Counted from the stretch's first letter, positions 38,501 through 51,266 are shown. The stretch: 64,000 bases of DNA from Zonotrichia leucophrys gambelii (GCF_028769735.1 NC_088171.1:71441216-71505215); one strand, 5' to 3'. Numbers and translations: made by a program. The notes: generated from the letters alone by a model not told the origin.

Positions 38501-41500
38501 GAGGTCAGAACAAAGGACAGCTCTTCTGAGGGGGCAGGCCACTCCATAGAACTACTTTTTCATGCCTGCTGGGCTGAACCTGGTGCTGGTCGTGAACCAA
38601 AGTGAAGGAGCTGCCAAATCAGTTCCAGTGGAGCCTGTGTAAAGAAGGCAGGTAGCTCTGGCTGTGCAGTGCTGCTCTTGCAATAATCCTGCACATCAGG
38701 AGGTGCGGGCAGACATCAGCTGCCTGGGGGGAAGCCTGGGGCTGGGAGGAGTGGGCAGAGACCTCTGAGCTGAGTGGGGGGCTGCAGAGCAGTGAGCTGA
38801 TGAAGCACACTGTGGTGATGTGCACGCACTCCCAGTTCAGTCCTGGGCTATTTTGTCTGCTTGGCTTTGCAGCCTGATGGCAGCTCTTTCAAAGCAGTTG
38901 GTATTTGTGGGATATATGTGTTTTATCAATTTCTGTGTGCCCTTTTCCCAGAGAGTTGGTATCTGTGAATTTATGGCACTGTACTGCTCAAACTGTGCCA
39001 GTTCCATCTCCCTCCTTTAAGCTGGGAGGCTACAGCAAGTGGTGTAATAGAGCTTATGCATTTAACCTGAGAGATTTCTGAGGTATTGGGGAGGAGAGAA
39101 TCTCTGTGTGTGTGTCTTGATATGGAGCCAATTTAAGCCCCAAGGAAAAAATTCCATTGATTATAACACAGTTTAAATCTGGTCTGTAATACTTACTGAA
39201 CAACAAATCGTGTTGTAATCCTTTTAAGTCATGACTTTATATAAAATCAGGAGAATTATTCTTATTTATTATCCCTTTCACTTAAACCTTTTGGGGATAG
39301 AAACACATTCAGTTTCAGTGATAAAGAAAACACTGCAATCAATGGCTTTGGAAAATCACTAAAAATAAAGGGTTTGTGTATGAGATTGAGTCAGTTTTTA
39401 TCCTGCTAAGTGCCTATTGTGGAATGGAGTGATTTACTGAAAAGTTCTGGACCAAACCAGAGCACTGTAGTCTTGACACTTCATAGCTACGTGATGGAGG
39501 AACATTTTAAAAATAATACAATGATGTCAGAAGCTTTTCACAGCTTGAAGGGTTTTCCCTACTAGAACTTAATTTCAATCTGAACACAATTAACTAAGTA
39601 GGCCACCCTAGGGAGCAGCGGGGGAAAATACTTTAGAGTTTTCAAAATTGGTGATGGAGAGAGAGTAGCTGTGTTTTAGCTAAGACTGGAGCTTTTTTTT
39701 CTTCATGCCCAGATTTTGCCTTCTCCACTAAGACTGCGACATACTTGAGGCTGGCATTCTGCAGTCTCATTCCTCATTGTCATCTTATCTGTCTAAAACT
39801 GCTTCTAACATTTGAATGAAGAAACACAGGAACAAATCACCCAGAGTTTCTCATATTTCTCAATGTATTCTGTTTTCAGTATATGCTATTATCTGAAGTA
39901 CCATTAATCATAGGAATGTTTGTTGTGTTACAGTTATTCCTCAGGTCAATTACAGAAGTAAACTACCCTCTGTATTTCAGATCATCTTACAATAAGAAGG
40001 GCTTGGCAGTGCCTCCTCAGCTTTGCAGGACAGTTTGGCAGTAAATGACTGTGCAATTAATTTATTTCTCAACCAGTGTGGTTTAAAATGCACAGACATC
40101 AGAAATACTAGTATTACTGCAGATAACCTCCCTGCATGCCACAATACCTAAGTAACTCATATTTATTTTTTCAGTCAAGTGATTGATTTTGTCCTCCAGT
40201 GCCAGACTTGGAAGTTCTAAGCTCTTGCTCAGATAGGCTGGGATACTGCATGGAAGTCAGACCAGAAAGTCCTGGGTAATCACACTGCCTATTACTTCCC
40301 TGTTGGATTAATGTGGATTTGTATTTTGATTATTTGCAGCTCAGCTTCCTTCAATACAGAGTTTAAAGCAAGGTTTGGATACATATCTATCTCTGGAGGC
40401 ATCAGAAATTTATTTTTCTATGGAATGATCCCTCTCAGTGAATTGTTTTCTGAATTGAACATGAAGAAGGTACCTCTCAGTTCAGTAGCAGCCTGCACTG
40501 GCTTTGTACCAGCTCAGTCAGGTGGCTCAGGCAGTGGAGCAAGAAGTATTTTCTGTGGTGTGACACCTCTCAGGGTAAGGAAGACCTAGCTTTTTCTAGG
40601 AAGATAGAACTTGTGGGTAATATCTTTTAGGTTCCTTAAAGACAGTTTCCCAATTATACACATCCAAACATAGCCTGTAAACTCTTTTTGTGCAAGCTTG
40701 TGTGATTGCAGAGGAGTCAGGTAGATCAGTACCTTTGGCTTGCTCTGAGCGACTGCCTCCTAACTTCTCTGTGGATGAAGGCAAAAGCATTTTGCTCACA
40801 TGCTCTGTCTAGATTTGGTAGATGTATCCTTTGGCCACTTGGTGGTTTTCCAAGAGGGCACATCACAGCTGCTTCTGAAGGGATTAAGCTCATGCTGCTT
40901 TGGGGTGTGGACAGGTGGCCCTGGTGTGCAAATCATCTCCCCTCAGGCAAACCCATTCTCCTCAGCAGAAGCTGTTTTATAGTTTTGAGTGATTACATTT
41001 CAAGGGTCGATGAAAGCAGCAACCCCATGCTGTTAGTCATGTGTGAACACTCCTTATGAATTACCTTTCAAAACAAGGTTTGAAAGGGGCATTTAGGCAA
41101 AGCAGGGTTTTGCAGTTAAAGGGAGGGTTTCTTTAAAGTGCACTGTGACTGGGAAGACTGCCCTTCTCAGACTCCTGTCAGTGTGCAGATGTGTCTCCAA
41201 AATGGCTTCGCTTACTCCTTGCTCAGAAATCCTGTCATGTTCATACTTCAGAAGCACACTGGCTCTCTGAATACCAGGCTTTTACTGCCTGAACAGAGGG
41301 CAATATTTCTCCCTTACAATACAATCTTGAAGCCTTACGGCAAAGATTTCTTTGACATAGGCAAAATATTTTATTTTACCTGACTAAGGGACCAGGACCT
41401 TAATATATGCAGTCTTTTAAACTGGCTCAGTTTTTAATGCTCACAGGACTGAAGTGCCTTATGAATTACAGACTGACATCTCCTTTATCAAATGAAATTA

Positions 41501-44500
41501 CCATGTTGGACTCATTCATGGAATATTTCCAAGCACAAAACTCACTCTGCTTTCTATTTCTGTTAAGAGCCAATCCATGGTATTCTGGTTTATGCTCATT
41601 GGTAGCCTTTTAACTCTTTCGTTATAAAAACTTTACATGATGCTATATGTGGTTGAGTAGAAACAATCTCTCCTGTGCTACAGTGACAGCTTTAAGATAA
41701 ATAATGGTATTTTCACAATCATTTGAATTTTGTTTATAGCTTCATCTACCACTTTAGTAGTAATACACAGTGCTTTAAGATACATGAAATCGTCATTAGG
41801 TTCCTGGAGCAGTGAATTTTAGAGAGTACCTTGAACACTCATTTGACAGATTTACTAGTAGCAAGAAAGTAAAGCAGATATAAACTATCATAAGTAAATC
41901 CACCCTTTTATTAAGAAGGCTCATATTTCAAAACCTTCTGAAAAGTTATTCTGAATAGTGTCAGTCTGAAATTCAGCTGATGTAAATGAACACCCTCCTA
42001 CTGATGCACAGGAAGATGTGGAGTTTTACACCAAGTCTGTTCACACATGTCATCTGCACAGTCTTCCTTCAGAACATGCATATGTGATTCCATTAATTTT
42101 TGATAATTAATGTCTAGTCCTTGCAGACCCACATCAGAAATGACAATGGTTGAAAGTACTGCTCATCAGAGGCTGTTGGACTTCCATATGTGAACCCCAT
42201 TACAGGTTACTTTGATCACTGAATCCATTTCCAAGGAGAAAATAAAGATATGAGCTTGCAACACACATAAAATTTTGTACTTAGATGCACACAGTTCTCA
42301 CTTGACCTGGCTTGGCACTGGTATGTCCATTAGATTTCACTGCATTTTAATTTCCAGGATTTTATCCATAGCATAGCTAATCTCAATACCAAATTGAAGA
42401 CTAAGTTTTGCTGCTTTTTGTGTTTTGGACAGTGATAGAAGTGCAACCATCTGATGGTGAAAATTTGTGATTGTGATTCTTCAAGGTCACTTGCTGTAAT
42501 TTTTGTGGCTCCCCAGCAAAGGCTCCCAAGGTTTCAAACAGTTGACAGCGTAAGAGATTTACTGCACAGGTTCCATTGAGGAAGAGCCCTGCTCAATTTA
42601 AGGTGTGCTCCCCACTCCTCTCGTGTATTTTTTTCCAGGCCTTTACTTCAGGTCTAGTATTTTTCACATTTGGGTTTAGAACATTTACTATTTTGGTTTA
42701 TTTGCATTCCAGGAACTCCCACCTAAGCTGGGAAAATAACTTTACTTCAGTATCTTTCCATACCTTCACCTCAGATTTTTGTTTTTGTTGTTGTTGTTGC
42801 AGACAGAGATCTAATTCAAGGTTATGAGAGCAATTTTTTTTCTTCATGGTTGAGGTGTTTTATGGCAGTAAGAGCCAGAAACAGAAGAAACTCACAGACG
42901 CAGCACAGTCTCCTGCCATTCCAGTACCTGCAGCCAATAGTTGCAATCAGAAAATTGTCAGTTTCCACAGTATTCCATTTGTGAGGTAGATTCTGAAGTA
43001 AATTGGTTCTGCAGGTAGGCGTTGAAGATGGAAGATTGTCTTAATCCAGCAGTTCCAGTTCAATTACAGTGTGAATTACTGAGATACTGCCGTATGGTTA
43101 TGAAAATTGTCTCAAACAAGAAAACGAAGGATGAGATTATTCACAAACACCACATGGCTATAGTTTGCCTTATGAATGCTGGACTACACTGTAATGAGAA
43201 GTATTTTTAAAGCAAATAAGAATGTTGCTTCTGCAAACATAGGTGCTTAAATATTAATCAGAGCTCTGCCCCAATCCTGCTGAAATACTTAACAATTTTC
43301 TGGCTGTCACTCACTGTGATTCTGGTGGTGGTAATGAAACACTGGTGTCAGGCCTGCTTGTTGGTGCCCTGTGAGACTGCAGCAGGTGTCATTCCTGTGT
43401 TAAAAAGTACCAATTTATTCCCATCCATGTGGAGAGTCCTGTGTAAATGCAAGGAGCAAAGTACAAAGAGCCAGGGCGACCCATCCTTCACAGGCAAAGT
43501 GTGTGATCCCTCTTTCCCTCTGCTCAAGGCATCTTCTAGAAATGGTGATGTGTGGTCTAAAGCTGCCTTCCAAGCCCACTCCAGCCTAAGAATATTTAAC
43601 AGCTGGGCTCTGAGATTTCCCCTTTAAGGCAAAAAGATGGGATGCAGGCTTTTGTATGGGGTCTAGATAGGAAGGATTTCTTTTCTGTAATTAGATGGCG
43701 TTTCAATGTAACTACTTCTGCAGCCCATCTAGACTTACTGTAAAGTGTGCGAATTTATTTTAGTTCTGAAACTTTATCTAGAGATTGCTTTATAGACTTG
43801 CCAGGGATGAAAAACAAGCATAAAAATGACATTTATCTCTAATTCTATTTGTATTATTAGACCTTGAGCACAGAGAGAGGAAGTAAGAATGCTATTTAGG
43901 TGTACCGCCCTAGCCAAAGGAATACATGTGTGTATAAACAATAAGAATTCCTCAAGTGACAAGCCTTTAACCTGTCATGGGGTGGGTACTACCTTCCATC
44001 CTGTGTTTTTTTTTTTTTTTCTTTTCCACACTGCAAAAGTCTTCCTTTTACAATGCCATATTCCCTTTAATGTTTCTATTACATTTGAGACTGTTTTAAT
44101 ATTAAAAAAATAAAAGTATGCATAATTCAATTTGGTATGGTTTGAAAATTAAATTGACCCCACATACTAAAGGATAAATGGCTCATTTTTTTCTCCAGGT
44201 CCTAATCTCCCAGTTAAATTTTCTGGAAAAAACACTTCACTTTTTAAACCAAGACTTATAGTATATGAAAGTACAAATGTATTCAAAGATTTTTCTGTAC
44301 TGCCTGTAGTATTATTTCTGCCTTAGAGGGGCTCAAATACTTGTATGCAGTAATATATGAGCAATTTTTTTTCTGCAGCAAATTCTCTTTTGAAAGCCTA
44401 TTCCATTTATTATGAACTGGAAGGTATATTTTAAAAGCAATGATGAAATATTGACTAGAAAATTGGGTGTGCCAGCCATGGGGGCCTGTCCCTCAGGAGA

Positions 44501-44645
44501 AGGAGCTAGTTTGTCAGGTGGCTTAAGTGTGGCTGACATGAAACACCTGCATTTGTCAGTGCAGGTGCAGCATGCAGAAAACATAAGTGAAGGGGGATCA
44601 CCAGCTATGACGACACTCGTCAGTGAATTTTACTTTCTTGTCTAC
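32545..44645. other. Non-coding stretch, no gene seen
   Basis: About 12 kb without a recognisable exon, RNA gene or transposon, apart from the A/C-rich tract at 35661-35795. It is intergenic or intron-like and AT-rich throughout. Confidence 0.55.
35661..35795. repeat. A/C-rich low-complexity tract with CCCCAAAAAA motifs
   Basis: Long A runs broken by CC, then aaaaccccaaaaaaccccaaacc and aaaccaaaccaag-like units. The minus strand reads as T runs with GGGG blocks, superficially like G4-prone or telomere-like sequence. The lysine-, asparagine- and glutamine-rich frame across it is an artefact. Confidence 0.85.
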
Positions 44646-45180
44646 TGTCCGGTTTATCTCGGCTGTTTGAGGGGCCTGGAAAGGCCCAGGGTGGCCTTGG
44701 GGCAGCCCGCGTATCGAAAGACGAGAAGCGGCTTCAGTTCTTCTTTCTGGTTTTATGTTTATTAATTGTTTATCTAAAAGATGTTCTTTCAGCCGAACAG
44801 AGATCGGCTCAGCAGTCAGCCATGGGCACACTGTATCGTCCCCCTGACCGCCACGTATCTTTATACCCCTTGCTACGTATACAATATTTATCATTTTTCC
44901 CCAATACCATCTATTGTTATAACTCGGTGTACTCTTAGTAATAACCAATCCAAAGGTGCCACCGTGGCCAAAGAAGATGGAGGAGAGGAGGAAGAAGAAG
45001 GAGGGTAGGACACACCCCAATTCCTCCATCTTACTCCTCTAAACCCCCCTGTACATAAATCCTAAACCCTGTTTCTCACCCTCTAATTAGCTAATCTTTC
45101 CACCCTTCACCCCGGTGAAGTCCTCTTATCTTCATAAAGGTGTCGTCTCCCGTGTAGGGTCAAAGTCCTGCCACCAGACA
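44646..45180 (-). mobile_element. Solo-like retroviral LTR, about 535 bp, minus strand
   Basis: Read on the minus strand it starts TGTCTGGTGG and ends AACCGGACA, so the termini are a near-perfect short inverted repeat. It contains a TATA-like tataaag (plus strand ctttata near 44859) and downstream AATAAA (plus strand tttatt near 44757) in the right order for a minus-strand promoter and poly(A) site. No primer binding site follows the 3' edge and no clear target duplication is visible, so it may be a solo LTR with worn flanks or a fragment. Confidence 0.65.
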
Positions 45181-45489
45181 CTTCTGGCAACATTCCAGGA
45201 CTCCCGGGCCCCCCAAGGGTGGTCTCGGGGGCCTGGCATCCCAGGACTCAGATCCTGAGATCCCACAGTCTACTGGCCCAGGCTGGAGTTTGAACATGCA
45301 CATTGCAATTCCTCTGGGCTTCCTTCCAGGAGAAATGCAGGCACAGGGAAGTTCCTCTGTGCCCAGTTGTCTCTTGGAGATGAAGGTGCAGTGCTGCTGG
45401 AGCAAGGTCATATGTATATATGACCCAGCTGAGATATGGCCTTGATGCAATATCTTTTCAAAATATCTTGGAGATATTTTGAATATTTC

Positions 45490-45800
45490 CAAGGACTGAG
45501 ACTCTACGACCTCTCTGGATAACTTGTCGCAGTGCTTGGTCACCCTCAGAGTGAAAAAGTGTTTCCTGGTGTTCTGAGAGAACTGTATTTCAGTTTGTAC
45601 CCATTGAGTCTGATCTGTCACAGGTCAGCGTTAAGAGCCTGGCTCCGTCCTCTTTGCACCCTCCCCTCAGGTATTTATATGTATCATGAGACTCTTCCGA
45701 AGCCTGCTCCAGGCTGGACAGCCCCGTTTCTGACTTTGCTTGCAGGGGAGGTACTCCAGTCCAAGACCTCAGTGGCCCCTCACTGGACTCTCATCTTGGA
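45490..45800 (-). mobile_element. CR1 LINE fragment, antisense
   Basis: The plus strand shows reverse-complemented CR1 blocks: 'caccctcagagtgaaaaagt', 'tttcagtttgtacccattg', 'gagcctggctccgtcctc', 'caggtatttatatgtatcat' and 'ctgctccaggctggacag'. The extreme 3' tail is absent. Confidence 0.87.
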
Positions 45801-47321
45801 CTGGGAAGTCCCAGACTGGTTACAGTTGGTGTTATCTTAGTGCTATCACTCTTAGAGCACCTGGGCCCAAAACTCAGAGTGATTCAGACAACCAGCCCTC
45901 AGGAGCTCCTTAACCCTGGTGCTGGCGGGTTACCAGGGAGGAGTCCTGGGGGCTGAGTCTCTCCTGTAGCTATGGGGAGACGAGGTTAAAGAGCATTTTG
46001 TGGTGCTGGTGGCCCTGTAGGGCAGGATGGCCCAGGAAGAATGCTCTGCCTGTCCTATCCTGCTGATGTGAAGGCTGGCTCTTGGGCAATCCATGACTGT
46101 CTAGCACTGGGTAGCTCCAAGCAGTGCTGGGATTGCTGCTGCCATCCTTTTTGAGCAAGGGGACATACCATGGTGGTACCATTGGGAAGCAGTTGTGTTT
46201 AGTCTTTCCTTTTTCCCTCACTTCTTCCAGTCTCTAAAAGTATCAACAGCAGTATGACCTTCCATGCAGTCCCATCACTCCATTGTTCCTCCTCATCTGC
46301 CCAACCTCCTGGGATGTTTTTGCAACTCCATTTTCCCAGAAAAGCAATTGCCACCACCCTCTCCCTCCTTCCCTTCCCTCTCTCCTGGGCACTCTAGATT
46401 TTTTTTCCAGGATGGGAAAGATGTTATGTATAATTAAGTTAGCACATGGATTCTACATTTTTATGTATTTATTAAATAACAAGTAATTTTATTTGTTGTT
46501 TCAAATGTTAATGCATACAAATAAAATTAGTAATTAGGCTGCAGACAAAGTGGAAGTGCACACTAAGAGACGTTTGTCCATTCTTTTCTCTGTCTTAATA
46601 TAGCTCTATAAAGATAAAAGACGTACATGTTTCTAGGGAGAAATACCCTTTCAATAACAAACAAACAAAAACCAGCACATTTTATCTTAATGCACTAACC
46701 CAATACTATTATATTGAGGAACAGAAATAACCTTGGATGCATGCTCAATTCAACAGCTAGCTTTGGAATTACAATTTGCTGATATTAAAATGTCTTTTAC
46801 AAAGTTTACTTTAAAACCATATTAGTTACATATTCACTTAAAAGTATATAAAAAGATATAGAACTTATTAGTTGTAGAAAATATACCTTATCCAAAGACA
46901 GAGAGAGTGTTTCAAATAAAACCTTTTTATTTTCAACTGAAACTCAATATTGATTTCTTTTTCCATACTACAGGCTGGAGAACAAAGGAGAGTTTTTCTG
47001 GTAACCTGATTCCTCTTCCCTCACCTCGCCCTGATCTTCAGACCTCCTCCAGGTGAGAGATGCTGCTGCTGAGGTTTCCTCTATGAGTTGCACCAACAGC
47101 TGAAGCTCATGGTGAGTAAATGAGGGGCAGAGGAAGGGAAGAGAGCCTTAGGAGATGGGGAGAAAAGAATATCTTGATTTCCTGAAGTTGACTGGTAGGG
47201 ATAATTTTTTTCTTTTGAGATGTTGTGAATATGGATTTCTGTGTGGTAAAAATGGGAGTAACAATGGTGTGCTACCTAAATCTGGGAACATGAAAGTCAG
47301 GTGTGTCTGGTTCAACACAGC
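45801..47321. other. Non-coding flank of the provirus, no gene seen
   Basis: AT-rich towards the right, with no recognisable exon or repeat. Its last six bases before the provirus form one copy of the target duplication. Confidence 0.55.
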
Positions 47322-47327
47322 TTTGTC
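47322..47327. repeat. Target-site duplication, left copy (TTTGTC)
   Basis: This exact 6-bp match to 53484-53489 lies directly outside the TG/CA termini of the two outer LTRs. The 6-bp length is that of beta/ERVK-type integrases. It shows that everything from 47328 to 53483 entered, or grew, as one provirus. Confidence 0.88.
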
Positions 47328-47537
47328 TGTTGCCGCCGCCAGGGGCATGGCGTCCCGGGTCGAGGACAGCTCGGTGGCAGCGCCCCTGCCACACGGACCA
47401 AAGCCCACGCAGACTCCAATGTGAAATGACGGTGAAATGGCCTTTATTAACAGCTAGCCAGGGTAAAAGGGAAGCGGTTTCGCCTGAGCGCGACATCACG
47501 TTATGAGCGTGACATCTTGTGATATCTTGAGCCCACA
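47328..47537 (-). mobile_element. 3' LTR of the provirus (210 bp)
   Basis: On the minus strand it runs TGTGGGCTCAAG to GGCGGCAACA. AATAAA is at 47443-47448 (minus). It aligns with 53241-53483 but is about 33 bp shorter, and the missing part is the one that holds the TATA-like box in the 5' LTR. By eye the aligned remainder is roughly 80-85% identical, high divergence for the two LTRs of one provirus. Confidence 0.88.
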
Positions 47538-47552
47538 TTTCCCCCTCCTTTT
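47538..47552 (-). promoter_or_regulatory. Polypurine tract (plus-strand primer site)
   Basis: The minus strand reads AAAAGGAGGGGGAAA directly next to the 3' LTR's TG terminus, exactly where the retroviral plus-strand DNA primer must lie. This confirms the polarity of the element. Confidence 0.87.
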
Positions 47553-48797
47553 ATGACCAGCTAAAACATAGAAAATGCTAAGGTTAAAACTGACAAGTGG
47601 GAAACGTGTAACTGGTAAAAATGTACTGAAACTGAACAATGCAACATAACCGTAACAAACTTGTCTTAACTGTAAGTATTTCACAAGCAAAATGTTAACT
47701 ATTCTTAACTGGTTGTTAAAGAACAACACTAAAACATCTTTTTAACACTTGTTTAAACTGTAAGGTCCAAAGTCAATGCCAGGGGCCTAATAAGATGGAA
47801 TCAAAGGCGACAAGTCATGGGGACTGTATGAACCATGACTCAAAACATTTTTGCAGGACTTCTTCCTCAGCTTTTTGGCACTTTTGTAGAGGCTTCTTCC
47901 TGTTGATGCTCAGGAAATCAATCAGGTAACACACACACAAGTGATAAAACAGTTGATCATTCCGTTCAAGTAGAGTCAGAACTTGGCCAGAGTTCAAACT
48001 CTACTTGTTGGATATTCCTTAAAACAAGACTTTTCTTTTAAAAACAACAATTATGAACATGCAATCAAACCATTACACAATTGAATTCTTCCAAAACTTT
48101 GAACCATGATTGAAAACATTTCTGTTGAACCTCTCCCCCAGTCTTTCTCTGTGCCAGCATCTCTTCCCGTTCGGCCATGGAATTTCTCACAACCCTGGTG
48201 CGGTCTGCTGCTGGATTGCTCAATGACTAGTCATGGCCTTCATGGAGCGGGGTTTACAGGTTGCGGGGGTGTCTAAAGATTCAGTCCTGCAAAATAAACT
48301 TGACAAGTTTTATTAGTTTTGCCCTGAAGGTCTGGTTTGGCCCACTTTACTAGGGAGTAATAGCAGAACAACAATCTCTAAGCTGTCTTGTACAGATATT
48401 ACAATGCAGGGTGTTAAAGGGTTTATTTGATATCCTCTGCATTCTTGAAGTGCTAAAAAAAAGTCTCAGATGAGATACTCAGCCATATTTCTGCTCCTTT
48501 TCTATCAAAACAAGGAAAACTATTTGGTAGACGGTACACCAATCAAGCCAGGTTGGGCACAGAAAATAACGATTTTCTTCTATACATGCTCTTCTTGCAA
48601 ACATCCAAAGCCGTGGGTTCTCTCTCTGAAACACTCTTGATACATATTGTCCTATACATTACAAATACATATTATTATAATGATATATACAACTGTTTCC
48701 AGTAAATCTCTCGTGCTCAGACACCTCTAGATATGCCTGGACTGCAAAATTCAAGCCTGGCTCCAAATCTAAGTCATTTGGTATATTTAGTTCAGAT
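47553..48797 (-). mobile_element. 3' internal sequence of the provirus (unassigned)
   Basis: AT-rich sequence lies between the captured host segment and the polypurine tract. Only short minus-strand frames remain (for example 47997-47815 and 47729-47496). I do not recognise an env domain with confidence. It is best read as decayed env or 3' non-coding retroviral sequence. Its boundary with host-derived sequence is uncertain and was drawn at the right copy of a 17-nt direct repeat. Confidence 0.5.
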
Positions 48798-48814
48798 ATT
48801 TGATATCCTCTGCA
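48425..48814. repeat. 17-nt direct repeat pair near the host-virus 3' junction
   Basis: atttgatatcctctgca occurs at 48425-48441 and again at 48798-48814. The second copy marks the change from AT-rich provirus sequence to GC-rich sequence that runs into the KATNB1 copy. It could be the microhomology of a template switch, or a later internal duplication. Confidence 0.7.
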
Positions 48815-49453
48815 GCCCTGGGTGCCAGCAGGGATGGCTGAGAAGCCAAGAGAAAGTCTCTTGGTTCAGGTCCTTGAGATGCACCAGCACAGTGGCACAG
48901 TGTCCTTGCCCATGTCAGATGAAGCCAAAGGGGCTGGTCCCCCACAGCAGTTGAAGTCCTTTCTGTACGGAAAGGGCATCACCCCACAGCAGGCGTTTGT
49001 GGGGCGGTGCCTGCAGTCCTCAGCAGCTGCACAGCGAGAGCAGGGCCCCGACCCACAGGGCCAGGCAACAAGAACCGACAGCACAAGCGGGAAGGAGGGG
49101 TGACAGCAGGCTCAGAGCCCTCCTGCAGGGACAGGCCAGCACACAGAGCAGCCCAGAGCTGGATGCTGAGATGAAGAGCTGAAATGAAGCAGCTTCCCTA
49201 CAGGGCTCTATGGAGCCCTCCAGCCACCAGGGCCCCTCACACAGCACACACATCTCTCCACTGGGGTCCTCCATCCAGCCCCTAAGGCACTAGGGCTGGC
49301 TGGGTGACCAGCCAGGCAGATTGCACTTCCCTGCCATGCTGGAGAGGGGCAGGGGAAAAGGACATACACACTGAGAGAGCTGAAATCCAGCCAGACCACG
49401 AACAGGGGAAGCTTGGCCACCTGTGTTTGTACATGAGGAGGTGGTGGCTGTTG
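48815..49453 (-). other. Probable KATNB1 3' UTR remnant
   Basis: GC-rich sequence continues downstream (minus strand) of the KATNB1 stop position at 49453-49451, with no poly(A) tract at its end near 48815. Assignment to KATNB1 3' UTR is inferred from continuity and base composition, not recognised directly. Reading frames here have no domain. Confidence 0.4.
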
Positions 49454-50148
49454 GTCCAGGACAGCCATGAGGCGCAGCAGTTCCCGAAAGGCACTATCAT
49501 GGCTTTGGTTCTTCACAGCTGGGAGAAAGTCAGAGGCCTTCAGGCCAATGGGCTCATTCCTGGTTGCAGGAATCACTGATGGCTCTGTTCTGCTCAAAGA
49601 ATTTGAGGAGGCATTCAGTGGCCTCTGGACTGGATCAGGGAGCTCCTGCTTTGGTAGCGAGGTCTGGACATCCACAGCTTGGCTGGGCTTCACTGCTTCC
49701 TTTGCAGTTCCAGGCTCATCCTCAGAAGGGGCAGGGAAGGGCTCATTTTGAGGAGGAGTTCAACAGATTGCATTCTTGGGCTGGAAGATCTCTTTGTAAT
49801 CCTCTTGGTTCTGGATCTCAGCCTTTGATTCCTTCTCATCCGGGTCATCTTCACTGCTAGGACTGTGCCTCTCACTCTCCGAGTTGTGCTTCACTCTGCT
49901 CTGTGGCTTGCTGCAGCTCGTTGAGGGCCTGTCATAGATGCAGAGAAGGGAAGACCCTGTGGAGGTAGGTGGCACAAGAGGCTGGTCGTCTCTGATCAAC
50001 CCTTGAGGAACAGAATCTGACTTTGGGACTCTGCTGAGATCCACAACGAAGGAAGAGACTGTGCTTTGTGCAAAGGAAACTCCTATCAGCTGGTTGTTGC
50101 TGATAGACAGATCAGCTACTTTTCCCCAGTTCACCAAGACCACATGTG
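49454..50148 (-). pseudogene. KATNB1: KATNB1 (katanin p80) retrocopy, C-terminal half
   Basis: The minus strand encodes recognisable katanin p80 blocks without introns: [11 protein letters not shown] after the WD40 propeller, then [49 protein letters not shown] and finally [14 protein letters not shown] at the end of the protein. Breaks seen: a TGA stop at 49762-49760 just after FQPKN; a jump near 49508 from FLPAVK straight to the last residues, losing about 150 codons (the con80 region that binds the p60 catalytic subunit); and CAA at 49453-49451 where the normal stop is expected. Known of the parent: p80 targets and regulates the microtubule-severing katanin p60 at centrosomes and spindle poles. 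This copy cannot supply that function. Confidence 0.93.
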
Positions 50149-50186
50149 GTTTGAGTGACAGGAAGTAGTTTTTTTTTGGGATATGC

Positions 50187-51264
50187 TGTGGTGACCAATA
50201 GGTGTTCAGATTTTAATATAAGCACCTGGTGTAGCCACTGAAGTTTGGACATGCCTCTGAGAACACACAGGGGTTAAAAAGCAAAGCTGCTCCTCTGGTA
50301 GTCTCTCTTGGATTTCTGGCGGGAAAGGCTTTGGACCTCTCCCCCTGTCCCAGCTGGGCGGGGGGAGGGGAAAAGCCACTCAGCCATGAGGTAGGCCCAG
50401 CCCAAGGATGGAAGGGTGGAGGAGCACCAAGAGACATCGGGCAGCCACCCCCCCACCCAGGTGAGAGAGAGAGAGGAGAGCCAGCGTCTGAATTCGATAG
50501 CGGCTGGCCCAGGAGGAGAAGGGGGGGAGTGTGGTGAGGAGGTGCCCGGCAGGGCAGCGTAAGAGTTCCAAAGCTCCAGAGAGGCAGAGACTGAGATATT
50601 TCACCCTTTTCTTGCATGGCAGAAACCTTGAAATGCTGATCCTTCTGGAGCTGAATGAGAAGAGAGATAAGAGAAGAGGGGATGGGCCACGAGGGAAGTG
50701 CAGAAGACTCTTGAGTGGGGGGAAAGATGATGGAGTGGCCTTTTGGCTGGACTTTTCTTGTGTGGCCATAGATGGAACAATTTTTTTTTTTCCTGAGACA
50801 CAGAGACTGCATTTAGGGGGACGCAGTGCCTCAGAACCAGGAGGGTTCAGTGTGGGTACCCCTCGGCCCCAGGGGGTGTAAAAATTTGGGGGGGACAGAT
50901 GTCCCGAAGGAGAGACTGTGCCTTTTTTGGAGTGAGACGAGGCATCCTTGAAAGACAACCCTAATAGCAGCTCTGGTCCATGCACAGTGGTGAGAGCACT
51001 GAGCATGGAAGGAAGGTGTCACAATGGCAAAGGATTTTCCCGGCAGTGCTGAGTGACATGGAAACACACAAGGTTTCAACGGTGTTTCCGGGGGAAGCCT
51101 ATGGTACAAGAAGGACTCCTCTCCTCTTGATGAACTGAAGATTGAGTAATCTAAAGGGTGGTGCTGGACTGAGAGTTGGTGATTTGGGGGAATGTATTGT
51201 ATATCAATAAACAAAGCTTGCTAATTCTCATATTAAAAGTCCCAAGCCTCCCTGTACTGTGACA
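50187..51264 (+). mobile_element. Nested LTR of a different retrovirus, plus strand
   Basis: The segment starts TGTGGTGACCAATAGG and ends CTGTACTGTGACA. Two bases later there is an 18-nt tRNA-Lys-type primer site, so the right edge is well defined. AATAAA at 51206-51211 precedes the end by about 55 nt. At about 1078 bp it is long for one LTR, and its left edge is set only by TG and by the end of KATNB1 similarity. It interrupts the KATNB1 copy in the opposite orientation. Minus-strand frames of up to 208 codons across it show no domain and are not genes. Confidence 0.72.
51206..51211 (+). terminator. Poly(A) signal of the nested LTR (AATAAA)
   Basis: AATAAA is followed at a normal distance by the LTR end and primer site, consistent with an R-U5 boundary downstream. 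Confidence 0.6.
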
Positions 51265-51266
51265 AA

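Noticed and set aside
47815..47997. Short minus-strand frame as retroviral env tail
   Set aside because: No hydrophobic anchor, immunosuppressive-domain-like block or other env landmark could be recognised.
50213..51006. Minus-strand frames of about 200 codons (50213-50812 and 50380-51006)
   Set aside because: They lie wholly inside the nested LTR on its antisense strand, are rich in serine and proline from GC-rich LTR sequence, and show no domain.
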